Source: Vulcanococcus sp. Clear-D1
GTDB lineage: Bacteria; Cyanobacteriota; Cyanobacteriia; PCC-6307; Cyanobiaceae
Length of the DNA: 64,000 nucleotides
Assembly (NCBI RefSeq): GCF_014654725.1
Contig: NZ_JACVZV010000030.1
Coordinates: forward strand, 62,001-126,000
Direction: 5' to 3'
The translations under genes and the position numbers were made by a program. The notes under the pieces were generated by a model that worked only from the letters and a program-made list of their open reading frames with translations, did not search any database and was not told where the DNA came from. Shown here piece after piece: positions 40,107 to 50,219 of the stretch. Each line of letters starts with the position of its first letter. Position 1 is the stretch's first letter.

Positions 40107-40787
40107 TCAGCTCCAGCCATGTTCCGCCAGCCAGCCTGGGGTGATCAGGCCCTCGGAACGCCTTGAACCGGAAGCCTCCCCAGCCTGTCCGCGCCAGGCC
40201 AACAGCCGTTCGGTGTATTTGGCCAGCAGATCAGCCTCAAGGTTCACCGCATCGCCCAGCCGCAACTGCTGCAGGGTGGTGGTGTTCCAGGTGTGGGGGA
40301 TCACAGCAATCCAGAACTCCGCCCCATCGGCGCTGCAGTCAGCCACGGTGAGGCTGATGCCATCCACCGCCACGCTGGCCTTCTCACACACGTAGCGGCC
40401 GTAGGCGGGGTTGGTCCAGCGCAGCACAAGCCGCCAGGAGGCCGGTTGCTGCTCCACCGCCACCACGGTGCCCTGGCCATCCACGTGCCCACTCACCAGA
40501 TGGCCGCCCAAGCGATCGGCCAGGCGCAGGGCCGGCTCCAGATTCACCCAGCCGCGGCGATCGGCCTTGGCGGCGAGGGTGGTGCGGGCCAGCGTTTCTT
40601 CGCTCACATCAGCCTTGAAACCATGGGCCGAGCGCTGGGTCACCGTGAGGCACACCCCATCCACGGCCACACTGTCGCCGAGGGCCAGGGCGGCTGGATC
40701 GAGCCCGGCGTCAGCCGGCACCAGCAGTTCGACACCACCGCTGCAACGCTGCAACTGCCCGACGGCCTGCACCAGCCCGGTGAACAT
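40107..40787 (-). CDS. ribE: Riboflavin synthase alpha subunit
   Basis: 226 residues made of two lumazine-binding repeats. Repeat 1 begins MFTGLVQAVG and has SVAVDGVCLTVT; repeat 2 has the equivalent ASVAVDGISLTVAD. LVSGHVDGQGTV is the conserved inter-repeat motif. It dismutates two 6,7-dimethyl-8-ribityllumazine molecules to riboflavin. No FMN riboswitch was seen in the short upstream gap. Divergent from the DUF151 gene, with 55 bases between starts. Confidence 0.96.
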   Translation of the reverse strand: MFTGLVQAVGQLQRCSGGVELLVPADAGLDPAALALGDSVAVDGVCLTVTQRSAHGFKADVSEETLARTTLAAKADRRGWVNLEPALRLADRLGGHLVSGHVDGQGTVVAVEQQPASWRLVLRWTNPAYGRYVCEKASVAVDGISLTVADCSADGAEFWIAVIPHTWNTTTLQQLRLGDAVNLEADLLAKYTERLLAWRGQAGEASGSRRSEGLITPGWLAEHGWS

Positions 40788-40842
40788 GCGGTGCCCCGAT
40801 CAACCCTGGCCATAATCGGGCAAGGGCGTCTGCAGGCAAGCG

Positions 40843-41409
40843 ATGGTTGAGATGCGCGTGGCCGGCATCGCCCTGGACGCCGCCAGCCGCAGCCCGATTG
40901 TGCTGCTGCGGGATCCTTCCGGGCGCCGGCAGGTGCCGATCTGGATCGACCAGGCCCAGGCCCAAAACATCATGGCGGGGCTGAAAGATCAGGCCCCAGC
41001 CCGCCCCCTCAGCCACGACCTGATGGCGAAGCTGCTGGAAGCGGGGGGGCTTGAACTGCAGCGCGTGATCATTCACACCATCGAAGACAGCACCTTCCGG
41101 GCCGTGCTCAAGCTCAGCGGCGCTGATGGCAGCAGCCACGAGCTCGATGCCCGCCCCAGCGATGCCATCGCCCTGGCGCTGCGCACCGGCAGCGGCATCT
41201 GGATGCTGGAAGAGGTGGTGTCCGATGCCTCGATCCCGGTGGATGCCGAGGCTGATGCGGAGGATGCCGCCGACTTCCGCCGCTTTCTCGATGGGATCAG
41301 CCCCGCCGAGCTGGTGCGCCACATCCGCCAGGCCCAGACCGACGGCAGCGAAAGCGAGGAGGACAGCGGCGATGACGACGATTCCAGCGGCGACACCACC
41401 CCCAGCTGA
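40843..41409 (+). CDS. DUF151 bifunctional nuclease family protein
   Basis: 188 residues. The core (residues 1 to about 140) has VAGIALDAASRSPIVLLRD, QAQNIMAGL, RPLSHDLM and ARPSDAIALALR, all DUF151 landmarks; family members cut RNA and DNA in other systems. The C-terminal about 25 residues are strongly acidic (SESEEDSGDDDDSSGD). The last 38 bases also encode the N-terminus of the next gene in another frame. Confidence 0.88.
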   Translation: MVEMRVAGIALDAASRSPIVLLRDPSGRRQVPIWIDQAQAQNIMAGLKDQAPARPLSHDLMAKLLEAGGLELQRVIIHTIEDSTFRAVLKLSGADGSSHELDARPSDAIALALRTGSGIWMLEEVVSDASIPVDAEADAEDAADFRRFLDGISPAELVRHIRQAQTDGSESEEDSGDDDDSSGDTTPS

Positions 41410-42535
41410 GCGCCGCCCCTTCGGACGCGGGCCGGCCGTTTCACCCTTCTGCCTAGGCACGATGCGCGCCACGGGCAGCGCGGACCAGATGGCATCCGTG
41501 CTCGCCGCGGCCATAGCCGCAGGCATCAACCATGTGGAAACGGCCCCGGCCTACGGCATGGCGGAGCGCCATCTGGGGGATGCGCTGCGCGCCCTGAGCG
41601 CTCGCGATCCAGCCACCCACGCCGATCTGGTGATCACCAGCAAGCTGCTGCCTGGGATCAGCCTGCAAGAGGGGCAGGATCAACTGCGGGCCCTGCTGGA
41701 GCGGCTGGGGCTGCCGCGGCTCCACAACCTGGCGGTGCATGGCCTGAACCGGCCTGAACACCTCAGCTGGGCCCTCGAGGGCGCCGGCGCCGACCTGCTC
41801 ACCTGGGCGCTCGACACCAACCTGGTAGGCCAGGTGGGATTGTCCAGCCACGGCAGCAACGCCCTGATCGAGCAGGCACTGGCCAGCGGGCGCTTCAGCT
41901 TCTGCAGCCTGCATCTGCATCTGTTCGACCAAACCCGGCTTCCCATCGCCCGGGCGGCCCTGCAGGAGGGGATCGGTGTGCTGGCCATCTCCCCGGCTGA
42001 CAAAGGCGGACGGCTTTATGCCCCCTCGCCGGAGCTCCTGGCGGACTGCGCCCCTTTCCATCCGCTGGAGCTGGCCTATCGCTTTCTGCTGGATGCCGGC
42101 ATCTCCACCCTCACCCTCGGTGCCGAGCAGCCCTCCGATCTGGCTCTAGCCCAGCAGCTCCGCGGCGCTACACCCTGGCTGAGCGACGCGCACCGCGCCG
42201 CCCTCAGCCGCCTGCAGGCGGCAGGGCGAGAGCGGCTCGGCGCCGAGGCGTGCGGTCAATGCCGCGCCTGCCTGCCCTGCCCAAGCGCGGTGCCGATCCC
42301 GGAGCTGCTGCGCCTGCGCAATCTGGCCGTGGGCCACGGCATGAAGGCCTTCGCCCAGGAGCGCTACAACCTGATCGGCCGAGCCGGCCACTGGTGGGAG
42401 GAGCTCAATGCCAGCGCCTGCCAGCGCTGCGGCGACTGCCTGCCCCGTTGCCCGCACCAACTGCCGATTCCCGATCTGCTGGCCGACACCCACCAGCGGC
42501 TGGCGGCGGCACCACGGCGGCGCCTCTGGGGCTGA
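41372..42535 (+). CDS. Aldo/keto reductase with C-terminal 4Fe-4S ferredoxin-like domain
   Basis: 387 residues from ATG 41372. The start lies inside the DUF151 gene, but a strong Shine-Dalgarno GAGGAGG ends nine bases before it. The TIM-barrel half keeps HVETAPAYGMAERHLGDAL with the catalytic Tyr, and a His in NLAVHGLN. The last about 90 residues carry two Cys clusters, CGQCRACLPC with PSAVP and CQRCGDCLPRCP with HQLP, enough ligands for one or two [4Fe-4S] clusters. Substrate unknown; likely a cytoplasmic oxidoreductase with ferredoxin-like electron transfer. Confidence 0.9.
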   Translation: MTTIPAATPPPAERRPFGRGPAVSPFCLGTMRATGSADQMASVLAAAIAAGINHVETAPAYGMAERHLGDALRALSARDPATHADLVITSKLLPGISLQEGQDQLRALLERLGLPRLHNLAVHGLNRPEHLSWALEGAGADLLTWALDTNLVGQVGLSSHGSNALIEQALASGRFSFCSLHLHLFDQTRLPIARAALQEGIGVLAISPADKGGRLYAPSPELLADCAPFHPLELAYRFLLDAGISTLTLGAEQPSDLALAQQLRGATPWLSDAHRAALSRLQAAGRERLGAEACGQCRACLPCPSAVPIPELLRLRNLAVGHGMKAFAQERYNLIGRAGHWWEELNASACQRCGDCLPRCPHQLPIPDLLADTHQRLAAAPRRRLWG

Positions 42536-42538
42536 TCC

Positions 42539-43615
42539 TTAGCCCGCCATCGCCTGGTCCCAGAGCTGCTGCAAGCCCTGGCGTTCTGCAGCGCTGAGTG
42601 GCTCCAGGTTGGTGCAACGCTCCAGCACCGCCGGCGGGGGCAACAGCAACGGCCGCAGCCGAGCCGGCCAGCGCTTCAGGGCTGGGGTCAGCTGGGCAGC
42701 GGGCAGCGGCGGCACCCAACCAGCCGCCAGCAGGCGATCGAGAAGCGGGAGGCTCAATCCATCACGCAGCCACTCCAGGGGCAGCGGCGAAGCGGTGGGG
42801 CCTGTGGGGCCTTGGCGCACCAGCAGTTGCCACCAGAGCGGTGACCCCGTAGATGGCAGAAAGGCCGTCAGGCGCGGATCGCGCTGCAACAGGGGCACGG
42901 CGCGCTGACTGGTCACCACCGCCGCATCCGCATCACCAGCCAAGAGGAAATTGATCCCCTGGCTTTCATCCAGGCTGAGGGCCTGGCGGTGCAGGCGGCG
43001 CACCTGATCCACCAATTCGGCGTGATCCGGGGAGGGAACGCCAGCGGAGGTGGGGCTGAGCTGGCGTTGCGCCAACGCGATCAGCAGCCTCGGGCTGGCC
43101 GGCAGCACCAATCGCTTGTACAGGCTGGGGTCGAGCACTAGCGCCCAGCCTTCGCTCTGGCGCCGCAGCAGATCCGGGCGATTGCGCAGCAGGATCACCC
43201 AGGTGCCGAAGGCCCAGGGAAAGGCTTTCGCCGCGGCCTCCGCTCCGGCAAACAGACGGCTGGGTGCCTGGGCGATCGGATCGAGCAGCTTTAGCAGGGC
43301 TGGAGCATGGATGGGCTGCAGGTCGGCCGGCGGCAGCTGCTGCAGCCATCCATCACCGAGGCTGATCAAGCGGCTCGCCGGGCTTGTAACGCGCAGCTGC
43401 TCCAGCAGCTCCGCCGAACTCTCCAACACCTGAGAGCGCCAGGTGGAAGGCAGCGCCTTCAGCCAAGCCGAAGGCAGCTGGCCGCGCACGCTGAGCAGCC
43501 GGCCTGCATCACCGCCCCTGGAGCAGCCCGCCAGGGCTCCGGCAGCCAGCACCGAGCCTCCCTGGCTGGCCAGCTGCAGCAGGTGGCGGCGCGAGAGCAG
43601 AGGGGCTTGGGCCAT
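42539..43615 (-). CDS. Polyamine-type extracellular solute-binding lipoprotein
   Basis: 358 residues. The N-terminus looks like a Tat signal (LSRRHLLQLA) joined to a lipobox, LAGC, so the mature protein should be lipid-anchored at about Cys31. The rest follows PotD-like binding proteins (SLGDGWLQQLPPADLQPI, AFPWAFGTWVILLRNRPDL, INFLLAGDADAAVVTS). No cognate PotABC genes are nearby, so it may have been recruited to another role. It converges on the aldo/keto reductase, with three bases between stops. Confidence 0.78.
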   Translation of the reverse strand: MAQAPLLSRRHLLQLASQGGSVLAAGALAGCSRGGDAGRLLSVRGQLPSAWLKALPSTWRSQVLESSAELLEQLRVTSPASRLISLGDGWLQQLPPADLQPIHAPALLKLLDPIAQAPSRLFAGAEAAAKAFPWAFGTWVILLRNRPDLLRRQSEGWALVLDPSLYKRLVLPASPRLLIALAQRQLSPTSAGVPSPDHAELVDQVRRLHRQALSLDESQGINFLLAGDADAAVVTSQRAVPLLQRDPRLTAFLPSTGSPLWWQLLVRQGPTGPTASPLPLEWLRDGLSLPLLDRLLAAGWVPPLPAAQLTPALKRWPARLRPLLLPPPAVLERCTNLEPLSAAERQGLQQLWDQAMAG

Positions 43616-43641
43616 GGCCCGACCCTAAGGGGCAAACCTGC

Positions 43642-44832
43642 TCACACCAGCTGGCTGCAGGCCTGGTCACAGGCCGCCGCCAGCGCGGCCGAGCTGCGGC
43701 CACTCAGCTCCCACAGCGCCGCCAGGCCGCCAGCCCCCACGCCTTCCTTCACATAGCCCTGCTCGAACGCCAACAGCTGCGGGGAACGGCAACCGTGAAA
43801 GCGCAGCGAGGAGGCGAAGGCAACGGGCTCAGCACCCCAGCGTTGGCCGATCTGCACCAGCAGCTGGGCCAGATCGCTGCTGCCCTCTCCCGCCACCCAG
43901 GCCGTGGTGGCGATGGCGGTGCGGGCCACCAGCAGCGGTCGCAGGGAGGGATCGCACAGCGCCAAGGCCACGGCCAGCACGGCGGCCATCTGGCTTCCAC
44001 CGGCCAACAGCACCGGCACCCCGGCCAGGGCCGCCTCCAACACCAGCCCAGCCGCCAGGGGCTGCATCGGATCACCCACGGCCGCCAGCACCTGAGCCGC
44101 TGGGGCAGGGCTTGTGAGCGCAGCCGCCGCCAACCCCTGCGCCACCAGCTTGGCCTTCAAGGCATGGGCCGGCTCCCGCAGGCTGCCGCTCACCAGCCCA
44201 GCGGCCGGCACCCCGAGGCCCTCCAGCACCGCTTGTGCGGTGCTGGTGCCACCGGGCACACATTCCGCCAGCAACAAAGGCCTCGGCTCGAGCCGCCCCA
44301 GCTGCTGGCCCCAGCGCCGACCTCGCTCGAGCAGCTGGTGCACCCGCTCCCGTTCGATGGCGGCCCCAGTGCTGAGGCAGCGGGCGGGGCTGTAGCCCAG
44401 CTGCAAATGCGGAACCGCCGGAGCCACAGCAGCGCCGGCATCCACCACCAGAGGCTCGAGGGCCAGCTGCTCCACCACCACACGCGCGATCAAAGCGGGG
44501 CTCACACCCGCTGGCAGGGGCGGCAGGGCATGGGGGCGCTGCTGCGCTGGGCCCAGCAGCAGCAACTCCGCATCAGCGGCGGCCGTAAGCCGCCGACTCT
44601 CAGGGGTGGCGCCAGCCGCCGAGATCCCTGGCACCGCAGCGGTGGCGGTGCCAGCCAGCAGCAACAACACCCGCGTGGCCTCAGCAGCGCCAGCCACCTG
44701 AACGCACCAACGCTCCGCCTGCCGAGGATCACCGCTGAGTCGCTGGAGCGTCAAAGGGGATCGAGGGCGAGCAGCGGCCGCAGCAGCGGAGGCGGCGGCG
44801 TGATCGGGCTGCGCAGGCGCGGAAAGATCCAC
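43642..44832 (-). CDS. UPF0284 / CobT-like nicotinate-nucleotide phosphoribosyltransferase homologue
   Basis: 396 residues from ATG 44832; the first 82 bases overlap the DUF2232 gene, so a later start is possible. Characteristic stretches are GYSPARCLSTGAAIERERV, LLLAECVPGGTSTAQAVL, a LAAVGDPMQPLAAGL block and ASSLRFHGCRSPQLLAFEQG. This family is distantly related to CobT, which activates the lower base of cobalamin. Cyanobacteria of this group generally make pseudocobalamin with adenine, so the true base may differ. CobM at 19406 belongs to the same pathway. Confidence 0.82.
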   Translation of the reverse strand: MDLSAPAQPDHAAASAAAAAARPRSPLTLQRLSGDPRQAERWCVQVAGAAEATRVLLLLAGTATAAVPGISAAGATPESRRLTAAADAELLLLGPAQQRPHALPPLPAGVSPALIARVVVEQLALEPLVVDAGAAVAPAVPHLQLGYSPARCLSTGAAIERERVHQLLERGRRWGQQLGRLEPRPLLLAECVPGGTSTAQAVLEGLGVPAAGLVSGSLREPAHALKAKLVAQGLAAAALTSPAPAAQVLAAVGDPMQPLAAGLVLEAALAGVPVLLAGGSQMAAVLAVALALCDPSLRPLLVARTAIATTAWVAGEGSSDLAQLLVQIGQRWGAEPVAFASSLRFHGCRSPQLLAFEQGYVKEGVGAGGLAALWELSGRSSAALAAACDQACSQLV

Positions 44833-45389
44833 AGGGCCACCGCATGCAAGGCCAGCACGTAGATCACGTTCTGCAGAAGCACAAGCCCCAGGGCCAGCAG
44901 CTGCACCTGCCAGAGATCAGGCCCGCCGCCGAGCTGCAACAGGCCACTGAGGCGCTCCAGCAACTGAGCCGCCGCGGTGGTGATCACCACCCAGAGGTTT
45001 TCACCCAGCAGCACCGACACCACGGCAACGCGCACCAGAAAGCCAGTCGCACCGATCAACACCCCCACCCCCCAGCTGATCCACCAGCTGAGCTGACGTG
45101 TCCAGCACCAGCCCAGCCACAGGGCCAGCAAGGTGTAGGGGAAGAGCACCAACGGCCCCCGCACCGGTCCCATCAGAGCCACCAGCAACAGGGCCGACAC
45201 GGCAACGCCCTCCACCGCACAACGGCGGTTGTGGCGCAGCTGCAACAGAGCGAGGGGCAGCGGCAAGGCCAGACGGAACAGGGCACCGCCCACCGGCAGG
45301 TAGTAGAGCCCCACCCAGAGCAAGGCTGTCGAGGCCGCCAGATAGGCGGTGTCGGTGAGCTGATGGGCCTGACGCCGGCTGAGGCTCAT
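44751..45389 (-). CDS. DUF2232-type membrane protein
   Basis: 212 residues with about six hydrophobic segments, the pattern TDTAYLAASTALLWVGLYYLP at the start and a Val/Leu-rich WWISWGVGVLIGATGFLVRV in the middle. This resembles the DUF2232/YybS family. Function unknown. It starts on the stop of a lipoprotein gene (ATGA) and runs 82 bases into the UPF0284 gene. Together with topA these form one minus-strand operon. Confidence 0.72.
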   Translation of the reverse strand: MSLSRRQAHQLTDTAYLAASTALLWVGLYYLPVGGALFRLALPLPLALLQLRHNRRCAVEGVAVSALLLVALMGPVRGPLVLFPYTLLALWLGWCWTRQLSWWISWGVGVLIGATGFLVRVAVVSVLLGENLWVVITTAAAQLLERLSGLLQLGGGPDLWQVQLLALGLVLLQNVIYVLALHAVALWIFPRLRSPITPPPPLLRPLLALDPL

Positions 45390-45814
45390 CGCGCTGGGGG
45401 GGCCGGGGTGGTGCGCAGGGGCGCGGCTGTCTCAGCGCCGCCGGCCGGCACCCGCTCAATCGTTTCCACTTCAAACGCCACGCCGGCCTGGCGCAGGGCG
45501 TCGGTCACGGCCTCAGCCGGCGAGGAAGGATCTGCGGCGGGCAGCTTGATCGTGACCCGATAAGGGGCCGGGGTGAGCGGCGGCGCTGCTGGAGCTGGCT
45601 TGGCCGCGGGCTTGGCGGGTTCGCTCTTAGGCGTTTCCGCCTGGGGAGCGGGCTTGGCCGCAGGGGTGGCGGTGGTGGGTTTGGCGGCCGGCGCTACCGG
45701 GGTGGCGGGTGGCGGCGAGAAGCTGCGCGACAGCTGATCGCCGAAGGGCGTGCCGCTGCAGCCGCTCACCCCGGCAGCCAGCAGCAGAGGAACCAGCAAC
45801 CGCCGCAGCTGCAT
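45386..45814 (-). CDS. Pro/Ala-rich lipoprotein, hypothetical
   Basis: 142 residues. Signal peptide with lipobox VSGC (Cys19), a long low-complexity Pro/Ala/Lys stretch (about residues 35-85), then a small globular end (YRVTIKLPAADPSSPAEAV, GVAFEVETIERVPAG). The start overlaps the topA stop by one base. Anchored in the membrane with a flexible spacer. Function unknown. Confidence 0.7.
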   Translation of the reverse strand: MQLRRLLVPLLLAAGVSGCSGTPFGDQLSRSFSPPPATPVAPAAKPTTATPAAKPAPQAETPKSEPAKPAAKPAPAAPPLTPAPYRVTIKLPAADPSSPAEAVTDALRQAGVAFEVETIERVPAGGAETAAPLRTTPAPPAR

Positions 45815-48528
45815 CAGCTATCGGCGGCGCGGATCACCCGCACGGCACTGGCCCGCAGGCGGCCGGTTTTGGTGGTGGCGGGAGCCTTCTTGGCCGCCGG
45901 TTTCTTGGCCGCAGCAGGCTTCTTGGCAGCGGTTCCAGCAGCCTTGCGGCCCTTGCTCTTGCCGGCGGCGGCCTTGGCCGCCAGCAGCTCCACCGCCTGC
46001 TCCAGGGTGACCGTGTCAGCCGTGGTGCCCTCCGGCAGGGAGGCATTCACCTTGCCCTGCTTCACGTAGAGGCCGTAGGGACCATCGAACAGCTGGATCG
46101 CCTCATCGGCGCCCTCGGGCGTGCCGAGATCCTTCAGGGCCGTGCGGCCGCCGCGGCCGCGCTTGGGCTGAGCCAGAAGTTCCACTGCCCGTGACAGCCC
46201 CACCATCAGCACATCGTCTTCGACCTTGAGGGAGCGGTAGTCCTTCTCGCCTTTGCCCTTGTGGTGCACCACGTAGGGACCAAAGCGGCCCAACCCGGCC
46301 TCGATCTTGCCGCCGTCGGGGTGTTCGCCCAGGTGCCGCGGCAGCCTCAGCAGGCCGAGGGCGTCTTCAAGGGTGAGGTCTTCCGGTTTGGTGCCCTTCG
46401 GCAGGGAGGCGCGCTTGGGCTTGGGGTTCTCATCACTCACCTGGCCGCGCTGCACATAGGGGCCGTACTGGCCGAAGAGCAGATACACCAGATCGCCGGT
46501 TTCGGGATCTTCGCCCAGGGATTCAGGCCCATCGGCCTTCTGCTTGAGGATCAGCTCAGCTTTATCGGCATCCAGATCAGCTGGGGTGATCTCATTGGGC
46601 AGCGTGGCCTTGAGCAGCTCTTCGGTGCCGTCGTCGGCCACGCGCTTGGTTTCCAGATAGGCACCAAAGCGGCCGATGCGCACCACGCAGGGCAGGCCCT
46701 CGAGCTCGATCGTGCGCGAGGCGGTGGGGTCGATGTCGCCCTCGCGCTGCTGCACCTGGGCTTCCAGGCCCTGGTCGCCCTTGTAGAAGCTCTCCAGGTA
46801 GGGCAGCCACTGCACCTGCCCGTGGGAGATCTCATCGAGGGTGTTCTCCATGCGAGCGGTGAAGCTCGTATCCACCAGGTCGGGGAAGTGCTCCTCGAGC
46901 AGAGCCGTCACCGCAAAGGCCGTGAAGCTGGGGGTGAGGGCGTTGTTCTGGAGGGTGGCGTAACCCCGATCCACGATCGTGCCGATGATCGAGGCGTAGG
47001 TGGAGGGGCGGCCGATGCCCTCCTTCTCCAGCATCTTCACCAGGGCCGCTTCGCTGTAGCGGGCGGGGGGCTGGGTTTGGTGGCCGAGGGCTTCCACGCC
47101 CTTACAGGCGGGACTGTCGCCGGTTTTCAAGGAAGGCAGCAACACCTCCTGACCTTCCAGGGCGGCATCGGGATCGTCGCTGCCTTCCACGTAGGCGCGG
47201 AAGAAACCGGGGAAATCGATGCGCTTACCGGTGGATCGGAATGCTGCGGGGCCGAGGCTGCCGCCATCCACCTCCAGATCCACGCTCAGCATCGTGAGCT
47301 TGGCGTCGGCCATCTGGGAGGCCACGGTGCGCTTCCAGATCAGCTCGTAGAGCGCAAGATCACGGCCATCGAGACCTGTGGCGGAGGGGTCGCGGAAGCT
47401 CTCACCGGCAGGACGAATCGCCTCGTGGGCCTCCTGGGCGTTGCGAGCTTTGGTGGAGAACTGCCGAGCCGAAGGGCTCAGATACTCCTTGCCGTACTTA
47501 TCGGACACACAACTGCGGGCGGCATTGATCGCCTGATCGCTGAGGTGCACCGAGTCGGTGCGCATGTAAGTGATGAAGCCGCGCTCGTACAGGCCCTGGG
47601 CCGTGCGCATCGTTTCGCGCGCCGAGAGCCGCAGTTTGCGGTTGGCCTCCTGCTGCAGGGTGCTGGTGGTGAAGGGCGCCACCGGCTTGCGGGTGGTGGG
47701 CTTCTCCTCCACCGCCGCCACCTTCCAGGGGGCTGCCAACACCGCTTCCCGCAACTGACGCGCCTCGGATTCAGCCAGAAGGCGGACCTTGCTACCGGCC
47801 TTCAGAGCGCCCGTGGCTTCATCGAAATCGGAGCCCCCGGCAATGCGTTCACCCTTGAGGTGGGTGAGCTTGGCTTCGAATCCAGCGCTGCCCTGATTCA
47901 GCTGTGCCTTGAGGTCCCAGTAGCTGCCGCTCTTGAAGGCCCGCCGCGCCCGCTCGCGCTGCACCAACAGACGCACCGCCACCGATTGCACCCGGCCGGC
48001 GCTGAGGCCCCAGGCCACCTTCTTCCACAACAGTGGCGAGAGGGTGTAACCCACCAGACGATCGAGGATGCGCCGCGTTTCCTGGGCATGAACCAGCTCC
48101 ATATCGAGCTCGCGGGTCTGCTCGAGGGCTCGGCCGATCGCTTCCTTGGTGATCTCGTGGAACACCATCCGCTTCACCGGCACCTTCGGATTGAGCAGCT
48201 GCAGCAGGTGCCAGCTAATCGATTCACCTTCCCGGTCTTCGTCCGTCGCGAGCAGCAGCTGGTCGGCGCCCTTGAGGGCGTCTTTGAGTTCTTTCACCAC
48301 CTTTTTCTTGTCCTTCGGAACCACATAGAGCGGCTCGAAGTTGTTGGCGGTGTTCACGCCGAGATTGGCCCACTTCTCACCCTTGTGGGCGGCCGGAATC
48401 TCGCTGGCGTTGTTGGGCAGGTCGCGCACGTGCCCCATCGAGGCTTCCACCTTGAAGTCCTTGGGAAGGAACCCGCGGATGGTGCGGGCCTTCGTGGGGC
48501 TCTCAACGATGACGAGGGTGTGCGCCAC
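45814..48528 (-). CDS. topA: DNA topoisomerase I
   Basis: 904 residues from GTG 48528 ([14 protein letters not shown]). The Toprim domain has [12 protein letters not shown], and the catalytic Tyr lies in [15 protein letters not shown]. Several C-terminal repeat domains follow ([42 protein letters not shown]), then a Lys/Ala/Pro-rich basic tail. Zinc-finger Cys clusters are absent, as in other cyanobacterial TopA. It relaxes negative supercoils. Upstream open frame back to 48687 is not needed. Confidence 0.96.
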   Translation of the reverse strand: MAHTLVIVESPTKARTIRGFLPKDFKVEASMGHVRDLPNNASEIPAAHKGEKWANLGVNTANNFEPLYVVPKDKKKVVKELKDALKGADQLLLATDEDREGESISWHLLQLLNPKVPVKRMVFHEITKEAIGRALEQTRELDMELVHAQETRRILDRLVGYTLSPLLWKKVAWGLSAGRVQSVAVRLLVQRERARRAFKSGSYWDLKAQLNQGSAGFEAKLTHLKGERIAGGSDFDEATGALKAGSKVRLLAESEARQLREAVLAAPWKVAAVEEKPTTRKPVAPFTTSTLQQEANRKLRLSARETMRTAQGLYERGFITYMRTDSVHLSDQAINAARSCVSDKYGKEYLSPSARQFSTKARNAQEAHEAIRPAGESFRDPSATGLDGRDLALYELIWKRTVASQMADAKLTMLSVDLEVDGGSLGPAAFRSTGKRIDFPGFFRAYVEGSDDPDAALEGQEVLLPSLKTGDSPACKGVEALGHQTQPPARYSEAALVKMLEKEGIGRPSTYASIIGTIVDRGYATLQNNALTPSFTAFAVTALLEEHFPDLVDTSFTARMENTLDEISHGQVQWLPYLESFYKGDQGLEAQVQQREGDIDPTASRTIELEGLPCVVRIGRFGAYLETKRVADDGTEELLKATLPNEITPADLDADKAELILKQKADGPESLGEDPETGDLVYLLFGQYGPYVQRGQVSDENPKPKRASLPKGTKPEDLTLEDALGLLRLPRHLGEHPDGGKIEAGLGRFGPYVVHHKGKGEKDYRSLKVEDDVLMVGLSRAVELLAQPKRGRGGRTALKDLGTPEGADEAIQLFDGPYGLYVKQGKVNASLPEGTTADTVTLEQAVELLAAKAAAGKSKGRKAAGTAAKKPAAAKKPAAKKAPATTKTGRLRASAVRVIRAADS

Positions 48529-48647
48529 AGGCAGGCGGTAAACCGCTTCCCTCTTTATCGCACCGGCGGTCAAGCCCTGGGGTGAGGCGACAAATCCCGC
48601 CGTCAGCGCGGCTACAGTCCTCGCCAACGGGCGACCCTGAACCAGCT

Positions 48648-50219
48648 GTGCTCTCTCTTCTGGCCGCCGCCGATCCCGGCGCCGCACCTGCGGTGAGTGC
48701 GATCACCTCCCTGCAGCTCAATGCAGGCGCGGTGGCACCGGAAGGTGCGGTACTCCTGGCGATGTTGGCCTGCCTGCTGGTGGATCTGGCCGGCGAGAAG
48801 GCCGCATCCCGCTGGGTCCCCCTCTTCTCTTACATCGGTCTTGGCAGCGCCCTGGGTCTGCTGGCGCTGCAGTGGAACGCTTCGCCACTGGAGCCCTCCT
48901 TCCTGGGCTCGTTCCTGGCCGACAACCTCGCCATTGCCTTCCGTGCCGTGGTGGCAGCCTCCACGCTGCTGTCTCTGCTGATCAGCTGGCGCTACGTGGA
49001 GCGCGCCGGCACACCGGTGGGTGAATACGCCGCAATCCTGCTGGCCGCCACCCTGGGCGCGATGTTGCTATGCGGCTCCACCGATCTGGTGAGCGTGTTC
49101 GTCTCGCTGGAAACCCTCTCGGTGGCCAGCTATCTGCTCTCCGGCTACATGAAGCGCGATGCGCGCAGCTCGGAGGCAGCACTGAAATATCTGCTGGTGG
49201 GCTCGGCGGCGGCGGCCGTGTTCCTCTACGGCGCCTCACTGCTTTATGGCCTCACGGGTGGCAGCACCAGCCTCGAAGCCGTGGGCATCGCGCTGCAAAC
49301 CAGCGCCTCGCCGGTGGCGGCCCTCGCCCTGGTGTTTGTGCTCTCCACGGTGGCCTTCAAGATCGCGGCGGTGCCCTTCCACCAGTGGACGCCGGATGTC
49401 TATGAAGGCTCCCCCACTCCCGTTGTGGCCTTCCTCTCGGTGGGCTCGAAGGCAGCTGGTTTTGCCCTAGCCCTGCGCATCCTGGTGGGCTGCTTTGAGC
49501 CCTTCGAGACCCAGTGGAAGCTGCTGTTCACCGTGCTGGCGATCCTGAGCATGGTGCTGGGCAACGTGGTGGCCCTGGCCCAAACCTCCATGAAGCGGAT
49601 GCTGGCCTACAGCTCCATCGGCCAGGCGGGCTTCGTGATGATCGGCCTGGTGTGCGGCACCGAAGACGGCTACGCCGCCATGGTGCTCTATATGGCGGCC
49701 TACCTGTTCATGAACCTGGGGGCTTTCGCCTGCATCATCCTGTTCTCGCTGCGCACGGGTTCCGATCGCATCAGTGATTACGCCGGCCTCTATCAAAAGG
49801 ATCCACTGATCACCCTGGGCCTCAGCCTTTGCCTGCTCTCCCTGGGGGGCATCCCTCCGATGCTCGGTTTCTTCGGGAAGATTTATCTCTTCTTCGCCGG
49901 CTGGGCTGACGGCCAATACCTGCTGGTGGTGGTGGGCCTGCTCACCTCGGTGGTGTCGATCTACTACTACATCTCGGTGATCAAGATGATGGTGGTGAAG
50001 GAGCCTCAAGAAGCTTCTGAGGTGGTGAAGGCTTATCCAGAGACAACCTGGAATGTGGCTGGTCTTCAACCGCTGCGGGCCGCTCTGATTTCGTGCGTGG
50101 TGGTGACCGCTGTGGGAGGCATCCTTTCCAATCCTCTGTTCGGCTGGGCCAATGGAGCCGTGGCTGGCACCCCGATGCTGCAGAAAGCGCTGGCAGCCTC
50201 CGGCATGCCGATCGGCTGA
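48648..50219 (+). CDS. ndhB: NAD(P)H-quinone oxidoreductase subunit 2 (NdhB)
   Basis: 523 residues from GTG 48648; about fourteen membrane helices. Conserved NdhB/NuoN features include [55 protein letters not shown] and [17 protein letters not shown]. It is a proton-pumping subunit of photosynthetic complex I, used in cyclic electron flow, respiration and CO2 uptake. It is divergent from topA (119-base spacer), and its stop overlaps the next start. Confidence 0.97.
   Translation: MLSLLAAADPGAAPAVSAITSLQLNAGAVAPEGAVLLAMLACLLVDLAGEKAASRWVPLFSYIGLGSALGLLALQWNASPLEPSFLGSFLADNLAIAFRAVVAASTLLSLLISWRYVERAGTPVGEYAAILLAATLGAMLLCGSTDLVSVFVSLETLSVASYLLSGYMKRDARSSEAALKYLLVGSAAAAVFLYGASLLYGLTGGSTSLEAVGIALQTSASPVAALALVFVLSTVAFKIAAVPFHQWTPDVYEGSPTPVVAFLSVGSKAAGFALALRILVGCFEPFETQWKLLFTVLAILSMVLGNVVALAQTSMKRMLAYSSIGQAGFVMIGLVCGTEDGYAAMVLYMAAYLFMNLGAFACIILFSLRTGSDRISDYAGLYQKDPLITLGLSLCLLSLGGIPPMLGFFGKIYLFFAGWADGQYLLVVVGLLTSVVSIYYYISVIKMMVVKEPQEASEVVKAYPETTWNVAGLQPLRAALISCVVVTAVGGILSNPLFGWANGAVAGTPMLQKALAASGMPIG

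Noticed and set aside
45840-46000. Repeated AAKKPA-like codons in the topA 3' end as a possible repeat or CRISPR-like array
   Set aside because: These are in-frame Lys/Ala/Pro codons of the basic TopA tail, with no constant repeat-spacer structure.
46261-48585. A 774-codon open frame on the plus strand opposite topA
   Set aside because: It is a GC-driven antisense shadow: no recognisable domain, no sensible start, and topA on the other strand is fully conserved.
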